DNA of 64,000 nucleotides, from NCBI RefSeq assembly GCF_024648825.1, contig NZ_JANBBE010000009.1, positions 248,001-312,000 of the forward strand, given 5' to 3'. Below are positions 33,387 to 42,520 of the stretch, piece after piece (positions within the stretch are counted from its first letter, which is position 1; each line of letters begins with the position of its first letter). Made by a program: the position numbers and the translations under genes. The notes under the pieces were generated by a model. The model saw only the letters and a program-made list of their open reading frames with translations. It was not told where the DNA came from and made no database searches. Source of the stretch: Lentzea californiensis. GTDB lineage: Bacteria; Actinomycetota; Actinomycetes; Mycobacteriales; Pseudonocardiaceae.

Positions 33387-36041
33387 TCAGGGCTCGGTGC
33401 CCCACGTGAGGGAGCCGCCGGTGTGGGCGGTGACCCGGTCGAAGTCGCTGAGCGCGTTGCTCACGCGATAGCTGTGGTCGTCGGTTTGGTTGAAAGAGGA
33501 CCAATCGGACTTCGCTGTCCGCACCTGGATCTCACCCGTGCTCGCTCCCGCCGCGAGGCTGCCGGAACTGAAGGAGACCTCGACGTACGCGTCGGCGCCC
33601 GTGCGCGCGGCGGGGAGCTTGACCACGCGTACCTGGACGGTGGCGCACCCGATCTGCGCCCAGTCGCACCACACCTGGTAACTCGCCGACGGTGCGTCGC
33701 CGGTGAACCAGTACCTGATCGTCGTGGTGGTGAGGCTGACCGGCGCCGTGCCGCGGTTCGTCAGCTGGAGCGTGGCGCCGATCTGGTTCGACGTGGCCGA
33801 GCCGGATCCCTTGTGCTGCACCGCGAGAGTGGCGGCGACGCCGGGGAGCGTGCGCGTGCTGACCGGGGTGCTGGCACCGGACACGTTGCCCGCGGCGTCC
33901 CGGGCGCGCACCGAGAACGAGTACGGCGTGTCCGGTGAGAGGCCGGTGACCCGCAGGCTGGTCGTGGTCGCCGTTCCTGTGACGGTAGTGCCGCTGAGCA
34001 CGTCGTACCCGGCCACTCCGACGTTGTCCGCGGAGGCGGTCCAGTTCAGCGTGACGTTCGTCGGACCGGCGTCGGAGGCGGTCAGTCCACCGGGGACGGA
34101 CGGCGGTTCGCTGTCCTCCACGGCGCCGCCGGGCTCGGTGCCCCACACCGTCCTCCCGTCCTGGCGCAGCGTGATCCGGTCGGTCTGGGCGACGGTGTTG
34201 CCGCTGCCGAGGCCGGTGTGCGACCAGTCGTTGGCCGGGTCCCACGTGCCCGCGCTGGTGATGCGGAACTGGACCTCCTTGCGGAACGCGGACTGCCCGG
34301 CCGGAGCCACTCCGGTGCACGGGATCTCCACGTAGTAGATCGCGCCGCTGTGCTGCACCGGCGCTCCCGGCGTGCCGCACTGGTTGTAGTTCGTGGTGAC
34401 CGTGATCTGGCCGGGCGTGGTGGCGCCGTCGAGCGTGAAGTAGTAGCGCAGGGTGCCGTTGAACGTCCGCGCCGGCCACGCGCTCTTGTTGAGCACGAAG
34501 GCCTTGATCTCGGTGAACTGGGCGGCGCTCTGGTTCACCGACGCCTGCACGGTCAGCTCGGGACCGTCGGGGGTCTCCGCGGCCGGGAAGGAGGCGAGCG
34601 GGGTGCCGCCGAACTCCCCGTACAGGCGGGCGAGCGCACCGGTGAAGCCTGCGTTGTAGTCGAGCGCGACCTCGTTCATCACGTAGTCGCTGCGGCTGTC
34701 GGTGTAGGCGTCGTTGTTCGTGCTGGGACCGCCGACCAGTGCGCCGTGGAGGACGTGCCGGCTGACGGCGGGCTCCTGGATGCTGTCGGCCCACGAACCG
34801 TGCGCGCCCCGGTGGTGGGGGTTGCGCGGCGGGTTGGTGCCGAACCCGACGACGTAACTCGCGTTGCGCGGGTTGTCGCCCAGGGCGTAGTTGATCTGCC
34901 GCACGCCGAAGTCGTGGTAGGTCCTGGCACGAGCACTGTCGCGAGTGGACAGCCAGTCCGAGTAGGTCAGCGCGGCGAACGCGGTGTTGGCGGCGTACCG
35001 CAGCGAACCCCAGCTGTCGAGCACCGCCTGACCGCCGGGGGAGTAGCGCACCCGGTTGCCGTTGTAGCCGGTGGTCCAGAAGTCCAGCCAGCGGTTGGCG
35101 TCGTTGACGTAGCCCTGCTCGCCGGTCAGCTTCGCCATCAGGACGTAGGCGCCGTAGGACTTGTCGTCCCAGGCGATGGTCCACTTGTAGGAGCGTTCGG
35201 TGCTCTGCGGCTCGGTGCCGAGCTTCTGGTACTCCGCCTTCGCCTTCGTCAGGTAGCTCGCGTCACCGGTGGCGCGGTGCAGCCAGATCGCGCCCCACAC
35301 GAGCTCGTCCTGGTAGCCGCTCCAGGAGTTGTAGAAGCTCGCGGCGTCCGTGATGCACGAGCTGTACTTGCCCCGGTAGGTGTCCGCGAACGTGTAGAGC
35401 TGTTTGGCGTGTGTGAGGAGGGTGGCCGCGTAGGTGGGGTCGGTGTCCTTGAAGACCATCGAGGCCGAGGCCATCGCCGCCGCGTACTCGCCGGCGAGGT
35501 CGGATCCGGGGCACGAACTGTCCACTTTGTACGACGGACGGGCCATCGGCATGACCTCCGCCGAGCCCCACCACGCGTGGTCGGGGTTGCCCGCGCCGAC
35601 CTGCCCGTAGACGACGTTCGGGGACGGGTGAGCCTTGATGATCCAGTCCGTGCCGTGCCGCAGGTTCGCCATGAGGTGCGGGAGCTGGCCGGAGCCCGCG
35701 TAGGCGGCCCGGTTCTCGACGGCGCCCCACGCGAGCATCGACACGCTGAACGCGAAGGGCAGCCCGAACTTCACGTGGTCACCGGCGTCGTAGAAGCCGC
35801 CGGACAGGTCGAGGCCGACGTCGGCGCCGTCGCGCATCGCCGAGTCCCCGCGCCAGCTCACCCGGTTGCCGGCGGGCAGCTTCCCCGAGCGCTGGGCGTC
35901 GTAGAACCAGACCGACTTCTGCAGCGCCTCGCCGTAGTTGAACGCCGGTGCGGCCGCCGAGGGGGACACCAGCGGACCGGCCGCCAGTGCGAGCAGCGCG
36001 ACGACGACGGCTGTCACAGCTCTGATCACGCGACGGTGCAC
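33387..36041 (-). CDS. Secreted processive-type cellulase GH9-CBM3c-Fn3-CBM3
   Basis: 884 aa from GTG 36041, chosen because GGAGG lies five to ten bases upstream and a signal peptide (VIRAVTAVVVALLALAAGPL) follows at once. The GH9 barrel spans about 33-480 with GGFYDAGDHVKFGLP (D85/D88) and the acid E457 in YVMNEVALDYNAGF. A CBM3c fused directly behind the barrel (about 490-640) feeds single cellulose chains into the cleft. One Fn3 domain (about 647-733) and a terminal CBM3 (about 735-884, ending GSLTWGTEP) follow. This is the E4/Cel9A layout known for processive endoglucanases, though here the terminal module is CBM3 rather than CBM2. It is divergent from the GH5 gene with two CebR boxes between. 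Confidence 0.95.
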   Translation of the reverse strand: MHRRVIRAVTAVVVALLALAAGPLVSPSAAAPAFNYGEALQKSVWFYDAQRSGKLPAGNRVSWRGDSAMRDGADVGLDLSGGFYDAGDHVKFGLPFAFSVSMLAWGAVENRAAYAGSGQLPHLMANLRHGTDWIIKAHPSPNVVYGQVGAGNPDHAWWGSAEVMPMARPSYKVDSSCPGSDLAGEYAAAMASASMVFKDTDPTYAATLLTHAKQLYTFADTYRGKYSSCITDAASFYNSWSGYQDELVWGAIWLHRATGDASYLTKAKAEYQKLGTEPQSTERSYKWTIAWDDKSYGAYVLMAKLTGEQGYVNDANRWLDFWTTGYNGNRVRYSPGGQAVLDSWGSLRYAANTAFAALTYSDWLSTRDSARARTYHDFGVRQINYALGDNPRNASYVVGFGTNPPRNPHHRGAHGSWADSIQEPAVSRHVLHGALVGGPSTNNDAYTDSRSDYVMNEVALDYNAGFTGALARLYGEFGGTPLASFPAAETPDGPELTVQASVNQSAAQFTEIKAFVLNKSAWPARTFNGTLRYYFTLDGATTPGQITVTTNYNQCGTPGAPVQHSGAIYYVEIPCTGVAPAGQSAFRKEVQFRITSAGTWDPANDWSHTGLGSGNTVAQTDRITLRQDGRTVWGTEPGGAVEDSEPPSVPGGLTASDAGPTNVTLNWTASADNVGVAGYDVLSGTTVTGTATTTSLRVTGLSPDTPYSFSVRARDAAGNVSGASTPVSTRTLPGVAATLAVQHKGSGSATSNQIGATLQLTNRGTAPVSLTTTTIRYWFTGDAPSASYQVWCDWAQIGCATVQVRVVKLPAARTGADAYVEVSFSSGSLAAGASTGEIQVRTAKSDWSSFNQTDDHSYRVSNALSDFDRVTAHTGGSLTWGTEP

Positions 36042-36071
36042 GTCAGCCTCCGATGACAGGGGAGCTGGGAC

Positions 36072-36085
36072 TGGGAGCGCTCCCA
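36072..36085. promoter_or_regulatory. CebR box, GH9-proximal
   Basis: TGGGAGCGCTCCCA, exact consensus, 31-44 bases upstream of the GH9-CBM3 start. It would control that gene and possibly the divergent GH5 gene. Confidence 0.92.
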
Positions 36086-36197
36086 GATTGAGGACTGTAA
36101 CGGTCACGAAAGCGATTCGGCAGAGCGATTTCGCGTTCGATTTCGAATCGACGGAACGCTTCCTGGCGTTCTGGGAGATGGCTACAGTGCGGCCATC

Positions 36198-36211
36198 TGG
36201 GAACGCTCCCA
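36198..36211. promoter_or_regulatory. CebR box, GH5-proximal
   Basis: TGGGAACGCTCCCA, one mismatch to consensus, 17-30 bases upstream of the GH5 GTG. The centres of the two boxes are 126 bp apart (12 helical turns), which would allow looping across the divergent promoters. Confidence 0.88.
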
Positions 36212-36227
36212 GACCGGGAGGTGTGTC

Positions 36228-38276
36228 GTGTTCGGAAGACGTTTTGCCGCGCTGGCAGCGGGTTTCGTCTCGGTGGCCGCGAGCGTCGGCCTGGCGGTCG
36301 TGGCTCCCGCCGCGGCGGCGCCGGGCTGCAAGGTCGACTACGCGGTACCGAGCCAGTGGAACGGCGGGTTCACCGCGAACGTGTCCGTCAAGAACCTCGG
36401 TGAGCGCGTCGACGGCTGGCGCCTGACCTGGACGTGGCCGTCCGGTCAGCGGGTGACCCAGGCGTGGAACGCCACCGTCACGTCGTCCGGTGCCGACGCC
36501 ACCGCCGTCAACGCCGGCTACAACGCGGTGATCGAGTCGAACGGCTCGGTGTCCTTCGGCTTCAACGCCAGCTGGTCCGGCACCAACGCGGCACCGCCGT
36601 CGTTCGCCCTCAACGGCGTCACGTGCACCGGCGAACCGGGCACGCCCCCGACCACGACGACCACGACGACCACCACCGGGAACCCGGTGCCGGGCGACGC
36701 GATGGCACAGGTCGCGGCGATGCAGCCGGGGTGGAACCTCGGCAACACGCTGGACGCCACCGGCAGCGACGAGACGTCGTGGGGCAATCCGCGTGTCACG
36801 GAAGCACTGCTGGACAACGTGAAGGCGCAGGGCTTCAAGAGCATCCGCATCCCCGTCACGTGGGGCCAGCACCAGGGCCAGGACCACGTGATCGAGGCGG
36901 CGTACCTGAACCGCGTCAAGGAGGTCGTCGGCTGGGCGCTGGCGGACGGCTTCCACGTGATGATCAACATCCACCACGACTCGTGGCAGTGGATCGCGGC
37001 CATGCCGTCGAACCGGACCGGCGTGCTCACCCGCTACAACGCGATCTGGACGCAGCTGGCCACCGCGTTCCGCGACTCACCGGGCAAGCTCGTGTTCGAG
37101 AGCGTGAACGAGCCGCAGTTCACCGGCAGCTCGGGTGACGCCCAGAACGCACAGCTGCTGCACGAGCTGAACGCGTCCTTCCGCGACATCGTGCGGCGCT
37201 CGGGCGGCAACAACGCGACCCGCCTCCTGGTGCTGCCCACCCTGCACACGTCGTCCGACCAGGCACGCCTCGACGAGCTGGCGACGTCGATCAACGGATT
37301 CGGCGACGCGAACCTGGCCGCGACCGTGCACTACTACGGCTACTGGCCGTTCAGCGTGAATGTGGCGGGCGGCACGCGGTACGACGCGACCGCGCAGAAG
37401 GACCTGACCGACTCGTTCGACCGCGTGCACAACACCTTCGTCGCGCGCGGCGTCCCGGTGATCCTCGGCGAGTACGGACTGCTCGGGTTCGACCGCCACA
37501 CCGGCACGATCGAACAGGGCGAGAAGCTGAAGTTCTTCGAGCACTTCGGCCACTACGCGCGCACCAAGAAGATCACCACCATGCTGTGGGACAACGGCCA
37601 GCACCTCGGCCGCACATCCTTCCAGTGGAGCGACCCGGAACTCGCCGCGCAGATCAAGTCGAGCTGGACCACCCGCTCCGGCACGGCCTCGTCCGACCAG
37701 GTGTTCAGCGCCCGGTCGAGTGCCGTCACCGCCAAGACGATCACGTTGAGCCCCAACGGGACCACGTTCACCGGCCTGCGTCAGGGCACGACGGAACTGG
37801 TGCGGGGCACCGACTACACGATCTCCGGCGACCAGCTCACCCTGCCCGCCGCGGCGATGACCAGGCTGAGCGGATCACGCGCTTACGGCACGAACGCCGT
37901 GCTCACGGCCCACTTCTCCGCAGGCGTGCCGTGGCGGGTCAACCTGATCACGCACGACACACCGGTGCTGTCCGCTGCGACCGGCACCACGGGCTCGTTC
38001 GCGATTCCGACCACCTTCCGCGGCGACCTGCTCGCCACGATGGAAGCGAAGTACGCCGACGGGTCGAACGCCGGACCGCACAACTGGACCTCCTTCAAGG
38101 AGTTCGACCGGGCGTTCGCACCGAACTACACCACCGGCGCGACGACGCTGACCCCGGAGTTCTTCGCCGAGGTCAACGACAACGCGCGGGTGACGCTGAC
38201 GTTCCACTACTGGAGCGGCGCCACCGTCACTTACTACGTCACCAAGTCCGGCAGCACGGTCACCGGGAGTCTGTGA
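36228..38276 (+). CDS. Secreted endoglucanase CBM2-GH5-X2-CBM46
   Basis: 682 aa from a GTG with GGGAGG six bases upstream. A signal peptide (1-31) precedes a CBM2 (about 33-132, PGCKVDYAVPSQWNGGFTAN), a Thr-run linker, and a GH5 barrel (about 155-470). The acid/base is E295 (FESVNEPQF) and the nucleophile is E415 (ILGEYGLLG). An Ig-like CBM_X2 follows (about 485-575, ARSSAVTAKTITLSPNGTTF). The last 100 residues (AIPTTFRGDLLATMEAKYADGS onward) resemble CBM46. GH5_4-X2-CBM46 is known from Bacillus Cel5B, where the CBM46 completes the cleft and gives activity on beta-glucan and xyloglucan. The substrate here may likewise extend beyond cellulose. Confidence 0.93.
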   Translation: MFGRRFAALAAGFVSVAASVGLAVVAPAAAAPGCKVDYAVPSQWNGGFTANVSVKNLGERVDGWRLTWTWPSGQRVTQAWNATVTSSGADATAVNAGYNAVIESNGSVSFGFNASWSGTNAAPPSFALNGVTCTGEPGTPPTTTTTTTTTGNPVPGDAMAQVAAMQPGWNLGNTLDATGSDETSWGNPRVTEALLDNVKAQGFKSIRIPVTWGQHQGQDHVIEAAYLNRVKEVVGWALADGFHVMINIHHDSWQWIAAMPSNRTGVLTRYNAIWTQLATAFRDSPGKLVFESVNEPQFTGSSGDAQNAQLLHELNASFRDIVRRSGGNNATRLLVLPTLHTSSDQARLDELATSINGFGDANLAATVHYYGYWPFSVNVAGGTRYDATAQKDLTDSFDRVHNTFVARGVPVILGEYGLLGFDRHTGTIEQGEKLKFFEHFGHYARTKKITTMLWDNGQHLGRTSFQWSDPELAAQIKSSWTTRSGTASSDQVFSARSSAVTAKTITLSPNGTTFTGLRQGTTELVRGTDYTISGDQLTLPAAAMTRLSGSRAYGTNAVLTAHFSAGVPWRVNLITHDTPVLSAATGTTGSFAIPTTFRGDLLATMEAKYADGSNAGPHNWTSFKEFDRAFAPNYTTGATTLTPEFFAEVNDNARVTLTFHYWSGATVTYYVTKSGSTVTGSL

Positions 38277-39222
38277 CCTTCAGGCCGCGGCGCAACGCGT
38301 CCACCTCGTCGGCGAACATCCGGCGTGAGATCTCCGCGCTCTCGACGAGCGAGGAACCGTGGAACGTGCCGGGGTACAGGCGCAGCTCGGTCGGTACACC
38401 CGCGTGCGCGAGCCGTCGCGCGTACTCGACGCCTTCGTCGCGCAGCGGGTCGTACTGGCAGGTGGTGACGAACGCGGGCGGGAGCCCGGACAGGTCGGTG
38501 GCACGCGACGGGGCGGCGTACGGCGAGACGTCGTCGCCGCCCGGTTCGGTGCCCAGGTAGGCGGTCCAGCTGTAGATCGCGTTGGGACGGTTCCACAGCG
38601 GGGTGTCGACGTAGTCCCGCATCGACTCGGTGTCGAGCCGGTCGTCGAGCTCGGGGATGCCGAGGAGCTGGAAGGCGAGCTCGGGGCCACCGCGGTCGCG
38701 GGCGAGCAGCACGGTTCCGGCGGTGAGCCCGCCACCCGCGCTCTCGCCGCCGACGCCGAGCCGCGCGGGATCGATGCCGAGCTCGGCGGCCTTGGCCGCC
38801 GTCCACCGCAGCGCCGCGTAGCAGTCCTCGACCGGCGCCGGGAACGGGTGCTCGGGGGCGAGCCGGTAGTCGACGGACACGACCACGATGTCCAGCTGGT
38901 CCACGAGCTTGAGCACGTGCGCCTCGAACATCTCGACGCTGCCGATGATGAACCCGCCGCCGTGGATGTACACGAGACCGGGCACGGGGTTCTCGCGGCC
39001 GGCCCGGCCGTACACGCGCACCCGCACGTCCGGGGCGCCGGACGGACCGGGAGCCGCCTCGTCGCGGACCTCGATCGGGTGGGCCGGCTCGTACACCGGC
39101 ACGAGGTTCGCCAGCTCCGACTGCTGGGTGCGGCCGGCGACCAGGGCGTCGTAGTCGGTGAGGGTCACCTGCGGCAGCATGTCGAGCCAGGGCAGCAGTT
39201 CGGGATCCAGGTCGTAGCTCAT
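38260..39222 (-). CDS. Alpha/beta hydrolase, hormone-sensitive lipase family
   Basis: 320 aa, no signal peptide. The oxyanion-hole motif YIHGGGFIIGS (about 86-96), the nucleophile elbow GGESAGGG, an Asp in FVTTCQYDPLRDEGVEYA, and the catalytic His in YPGTFHGS define the HSL/BFAE esterase family. It hydrolyses short acyl esters in the cytoplasm; a role on acetylated sugars is possible from context only. It overlaps the convergent GH5 gene by 17 bases and is divergent from the PucR gene. Confidence 0.92.
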   Translation of the reverse strand: MSYDLDPELLPWLDMLPQVTLTDYDALVAGRTQQSELANLVPVYEPAHPIEVRDEAAPGPSGAPDVRVRVYGRAGRENPVPGLVYIHGGGFIIGSVEMFEAHVLKLVDQLDIVVVSVDYRLAPEHPFPAPVEDCYAALRWTAAKAAELGIDPARLGVGGESAGGGLTAGTVLLARDRGGPELAFQLLGIPELDDRLDTESMRDYVDTPLWNRPNAIYSWTAYLGTEPGGDDVSPYAAPSRATDLSGLPPAFVTTCQYDPLRDEGVEYARRLAHAGVPTELRLYPGTFHGSSLVESAEISRRMFADEVDALRRGLKVTDSR

Positions 39223-39320
39223 GGGACCAATCCTCGGCTCGGAACGGCGGTGCGGGCAGCCGACACGTGGCGGGCGATTCGGCCACTCGGCCAGCCACCT
39301 GTCGGGGCTATGGTGACGGG

Positions 39321-40313
39321 ATGAAGGGCCTGCTGCTGAGGTTGTCCGGGCTGGACGCCGACGCCGAGAGCGCGGTGAGGGTGATCGGGTTCTTCGATCG
39401 CCTGATCACCGAGCGCGCGGGCCTGGACGCGTTGGTGCGCAGCACCTCCGAACTCGCCGGCTGCCCGGTCGGCCTGCACGCGCCCGGCCAGGGCCTCCTG
39501 CTGCGCGCCGACGCCGGAGGCGCCGTCACCGCGGGCCCGGTGCCCGCGAAGGCCTCGGTCCGCGCGCTCGAGGCCGGCGTGGAGGTCTGGGTCGCCCGCC
39601 AGGGCGCACCCGCGCCGCTGGACGACATGCTGCTGGAACGGTTCGCGATCGCCGCCGCCGTGCTGCTCGAGCACTCCAGCGTGCCCCTGCCGGAACTGGG
39701 CGACCCCGCGCTGGTCGAGCTCGTCCTGTCCGACGGCGTCGGCACGGCGGAACGCTCCCGCGCGCTGCACCTGCTCGGCATCGCCGCCACGGCGCCGTTG
39801 CGCGTGCTGGCGGCCACCGCAGAGGTTCCCGGACGGTCGGTGCTGCTGGGCTCGGTGCGTGCGGTGCTGACCACCGAGGTCCCCGAGACGGCCGCCCGGC
39901 TCGGCGTCGGCCCGTCGCTGCCCGCGATCGACGCGGCCAGGTCCTGGCAGGCCGCGCGCACGGCGCTGCGGTACACATCGGACAGTGAGCCGGTGGTGTG
40001 GTGGGAAAGGCTTGGCGGCCTCGCGCTTCTGGCCGAACAGGTCGGCCTGGCGGACATCACGGCATTGCCCGACGTGTGCGCGCTCGACCGGCTGGCCGCG
40101 GAACCGGGCATGATCACGATGCTGGACGTGGTGTGCGCCACGGGTTCGGTGCGCAAGGCCGCGGCGGCGTTGCACCGGCACCACAGCACGATGCCCGCAC
40201 GGCTCGCCCGCGCCGAGTCGGTGCTCGGGTTCGAGCTCGACTCGGCGGCCGGCCGGTTCCGGCTGCACCTGGCGTTGATGCTGAGGCGGCTGCGGGAGAA
40301 CACCGCCGACTAG
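39321..40313 (+). CDS. PucR family transcriptional regulator
   Basis: 330 aa from ATG 39321; a longer in-frame start at 39267 would intrude on the divergent promoter. The C-terminal helix-turn-helix (about 285-330) reads MLDVVCATGSVRKAAAALHRHHSTMPARLAR, the PucR HTH_30 pattern. The N-terminal two thirds contain a GAF/CdaR-like sensing region without clear motifs. Such regulators act as activators of adjacent catabolic genes. The divergent esterase and the downstream acetyltransferase (10 bases on) are the candidate targets. Confidence 0.85.
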   Translation: MKGLLLRLSGLDADAESAVRVIGFFDRLITERAGLDALVRSTSELAGCPVGLHAPGQGLLLRADAGGAVTAGPVPAKASVRALEAGVEVWVARQGAPAPLDDMLLERFAIAAAVLLEHSSVPLPELGDPALVELVLSDGVGTAERSRALHLLGIAATAPLRVLAATAEVPGRSVLLGSVRAVLTTEVPETAARLGVGPSLPAIDAARSWQAARTALRYTSDSEPVVWWERLGGLALLAEQVGLADITALPDVCALDRLAAEPGMITMLDVVCATGSVRKAAAALHRHHSTMPARLARAESVLGFELDSAAGRFRLHLALMLRRLRENTAD

Positions 40314-40323
40314 GCTCCCGAGC

Positions 40324-41115
40324 ATGATCGATTCGACCGAAGCGCTGGAGTCCGTGGAACAGCTCACCGCGGGGTGGCGCGCCATGGTGCTGGATCAGAA
40401 CCCGGACGCCGACGTGCGTGATCTCCCCGGTGTCGCGGTGCGGTGGGCGGACTGCAAGTTCCCCTTCTGGAACTGCGTGACGTTCACCGAGCCGGGCATC
40501 GGCGCCGACCTGCTCGCGCAGCGCTTCGCCGAGGCCGCGGACGTCATGCGGACGAAGCAGGAGTTCGGTTTCCTGTGGGTGTTCGAGGACCTGGTGGAGG
40601 ATGCGGACCTCGACGCGCTGGCCGACCGCGCCGGATTGGCGTACGCGTTCCCCGGCACCGGGATGGCGGGTGACCTGCTGCCGATCCCCGGGCCCTCGCA
40701 CCCGGAGCTGACGTTCGAGCGGGTGACGACCGACGAGCAGCTGCAGGTGTACGCGGACATCAACTCCCGGGCGTACGGGTTCGGCCTGGAGGCCGGCCGT
40801 GACGGCATCGGCGGGTCGGCGTTGTGGAAGAGCGGGGTGCACGCGTACCTGGGCCTTCGGGACGGCGTGCCGGTGACGTGCGCGGGAGCGGTCGAGACGG
40901 CCGGGCGGCTGTTCGTGGTGCTGGTCGCGACCGAGCGCGGATCGGAGCGCCGGGGCTATGGCGAGGCGGTGACGCGCAAGGCGCTGTACGAAGCGTGGCG
41001 GGCGACCGGGATCACCCGCGCCACGCTGCACGCCACGGTCGCCGGAGCACCGGTCTACCCGCGGATCGGGTTCGAGCCGAACTCGCCGATCAGGTTCTAC
41101 GCGCTGAAGGGCTAG
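40324..41115 (+). CDS. GNAT family N-acetyltransferase
   Basis: 263 aa. The C-terminal GNAT fold shows LVATERGSERRGYGEAVTRKALY, where the acetyl-CoA loop R-G-x-G-x-A is seen as RRGYGEA, then ATLHATVAGAPVYPRIGFEP as the beta-bulge end. The N-terminal 120 residues are an extra domain with Trp/Cys-rich segment WADCKFPFWNCVTF. The substrate is unknown. It follows the PucR gene by 10 bases and probably shares its transcript. It overlaps the convergent kinase by 26 bases. Confidence 0.87.
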   Translation: MIDSTEALESVEQLTAGWRAMVLDQNPDADVRDLPGVAVRWADCKFPFWNCVTFTEPGIGADLLAQRFAEAADVMRTKQEFGFLWVFEDLVEDADLDALADRAGLAYAFPGTGMAGDLLPIPGPSHPELTFERVTTDEQLQVYADINSRAYGFGLEAGRDGIGGSALWKSGVHAYLGLRDGVPVTCAGAVETAGRLFVVLVATERGSERRGYGEAVTRKALYEAWRATGITRATLHATVAGAPVYPRIGFEPNSPIRFYALKG

Positions 41116-41749
41116 TCGCGTGATCTGCCCAGCCCCGCGAGAGGGGGAGACGCCCGGATCGGAGCGCGTCGCGCTGCTGGACCACCCAGTGCTCGACCTG
41201 GTCCGCGGACTCCGGGACGGCCCGGTCCGTGGTGTCGAGCAGGTGGGTGCGCCACCTCTGGTCGCCGGCAGTCCACCCGGTCCACCGGTGCCAGACCATG
41301 TCAGGCCAGCCGCCGGGGACGAGGGCGCCGGGCAGGTGCCGGGGATCCCTGGCGTGCTCGCGGTGCCAGGCGGCCCAGCCGAGGAAAGCGTCCACCGCCG
41401 GCGCGTCCCACCGGCCCGCGTCGCGCGCGGTGAGCCTGCTGCGCCGGACCTCGTCGGACACGTCGACCAGGCACACCGCGATGCCGTCCAGCAACGGGGC
41501 GCTGGGAGCGGCCAGGACCTCTCCCAGCGGGGATTGCCCGGTGAGCAGGAGGTCGACTCCGCGGTCCTGGTACTCCAGCGCACGGCACACCCACATCTCG
41601 GTCGTGCGCTGGCGCCACTGGCGATCGGCGCCCTCGGGCACGCCGGCCTCGTCGAAGTCGTGCACGGCGAGCCGCCCCAGCCGGTCGCCCACGGAGAGGG
41701 CGAGCGTGGTCTTGCCCGAACAGCTGGACCCGGTCAGCTTGAGCAGCAC
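41090..41749 (-). CDS. P-loop nucleotide kinase-like protein
   Basis: 219 aa from the GTG at 41749 (VLLKLTG); a GTG at 41815 would add 22 residues overlapping the upstream TetR gene. Walker A is GSSCSGKTTLA just after the N-terminus, as in small-molecule and adenylate-type kinases. DFDEAGVPEGADRQWRQRT and LLTGQSPLGEVLAAPSAPLLDG follow. A lid-like Arg segment is RRSRLTARDAG. It resembles uncharacterised actinobacterial AAA proteins; phosphorylation of a small molecule is inference. It follows the TetR gene closely, so the two may be co-transcribed. Confidence 0.75.
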   Translation of the reverse strand: MLLKLTGSSCSGKTTLALSVGDRLGRLAVHDFDEAGVPEGADRQWRQRTTEMWVCRALEYQDRGVDLLLTGQSPLGEVLAAPSAPLLDGIAVCLVDVSDEVRRSRLTARDAGRWDAPAVDAFLGWAAWHREHARDPRHLPGALVPGGWPDMVWHRWTGWTAGDQRWRTHLLDTTDRAVPESADQVEHWVVQQRDALRSGRLPLSRGWADHATSPSARRT

Positions 41750-41790
41750 CGCACCAGGGTGGCAGGTCAGGACGGTGTCCTCGAAAGGGG

Positions 41791-42462
41791 TTAGTCGCTG
41801 ACGGGAGCGTGCCACAGCCCGGCGAGCGCGTCGACCAGTCCGGTCGCGGCCTCGGGCCAGCTCGCTCGCGGGGTCGGAGTGCCGTCAGCGAGAGCGCGCT
41901 CACGTTCGGCGATCATGTGGACGAGCAGCTGGCGCGCCATGTCGTGGCGTTCGGCCCGCACGTCGTCCGGGAGGTCGGCGAGGCAGGCGTTCAGGCCCGC
42001 CAGGATGCGCACCTGGGACGGCGACGAGCGCGTCTCCTCCACGATGATCGGCCGCAGCGTCGGGTCGGTCATGACCTGCGCGCCGAACCGGGCGAACCAG
42101 GTGGGGCTGCCGACCGCCTCGAGGTGCTCGGTGACCGGTCGTACGAGGCAGTCGAGCCAGTCGCGCAGGCCGGGGGAGTCGCCCAGGTCGGAGACCATCC
42201 GCTGCCTGATCTCCTCGACGTGCGCGAGGTGCTTGCGCGCGATGGCCCTCACGAGGTCGGCCTTGGTGCCGAAGTGGTAGCCGACGGCGGTGTTGTTGCC
42301 CTGGCCGGCCGCTTCGCTGACCTGGCGGTTCGAGACGGCCACGACGCCGTGCTCGGCGAACAGCCGCTCGGCCGCCGTGAGGATCAGCTCGCGGGTGGCG
42401 TGCGCGCGCTCCGTTTTGGACTGGCCGTCCACCTTGTTCACCGTCACCTCCGCTTCGGACAT
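41791..42462 (-). CDS. TetR family regulator of the divergent MFS gene
   Basis: 223 aa from ATG 42462, which has AAGGA at about nine bases; ATG 42471 is an alternative. The helix-turn-helix reads RELILTAAERLFAEHGVVAVSNRQVSEAA then NNTAVGYHFGTKADLVRAI. A long ligand domain follows (WFARFGAQVMTDPTLRPIIVEET). A perfect inverted repeat lies 28 bases upstream between it and the divergent transporter, so repression of the efflux gene is expected. Confidence 0.9.
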   Translation of the reverse strand: MSEAEVTVNKVDGQSKTERAHATRELILTAAERLFAEHGVVAVSNRQVSEAAGQGNNTAVGYHFGTKADLVRAIARKHLAHVEEIRQRMVSDLGDSPGLRDWLDCLVRPVTEHLEAVGSPTWFARFGAQVMTDPTLRPIIVEETRSSPSQVRILAGLNACLADLPDDVRAERHDMARQLLVHMIAERERALADGTPTPRASWPEAATGLVDALAGLWHAPVSD

Positions 42463-42489
42463 CCGGGACATCCTTGCACCACCCGATGT

Positions 42490-42509
42490 TAAGTCAAGTG
42501 ACTGACTTA
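42490..42509. promoter_or_regulatory. TetR-type operator in the TetR/MFS divergon
   Basis: TAAGTCA and TGACTTA are perfect arms around AGTGAC; an inner repeat AGTCA-AG-TGACT overlaps it. TAGACT at 42508-42513 would suit a -10 element for the MFS gene, whose GTG begins eight bases later, so that transcript may be leaderless. Confidence 0.75.
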
Positions 42510-42520
42510 GACTCGGGGAC

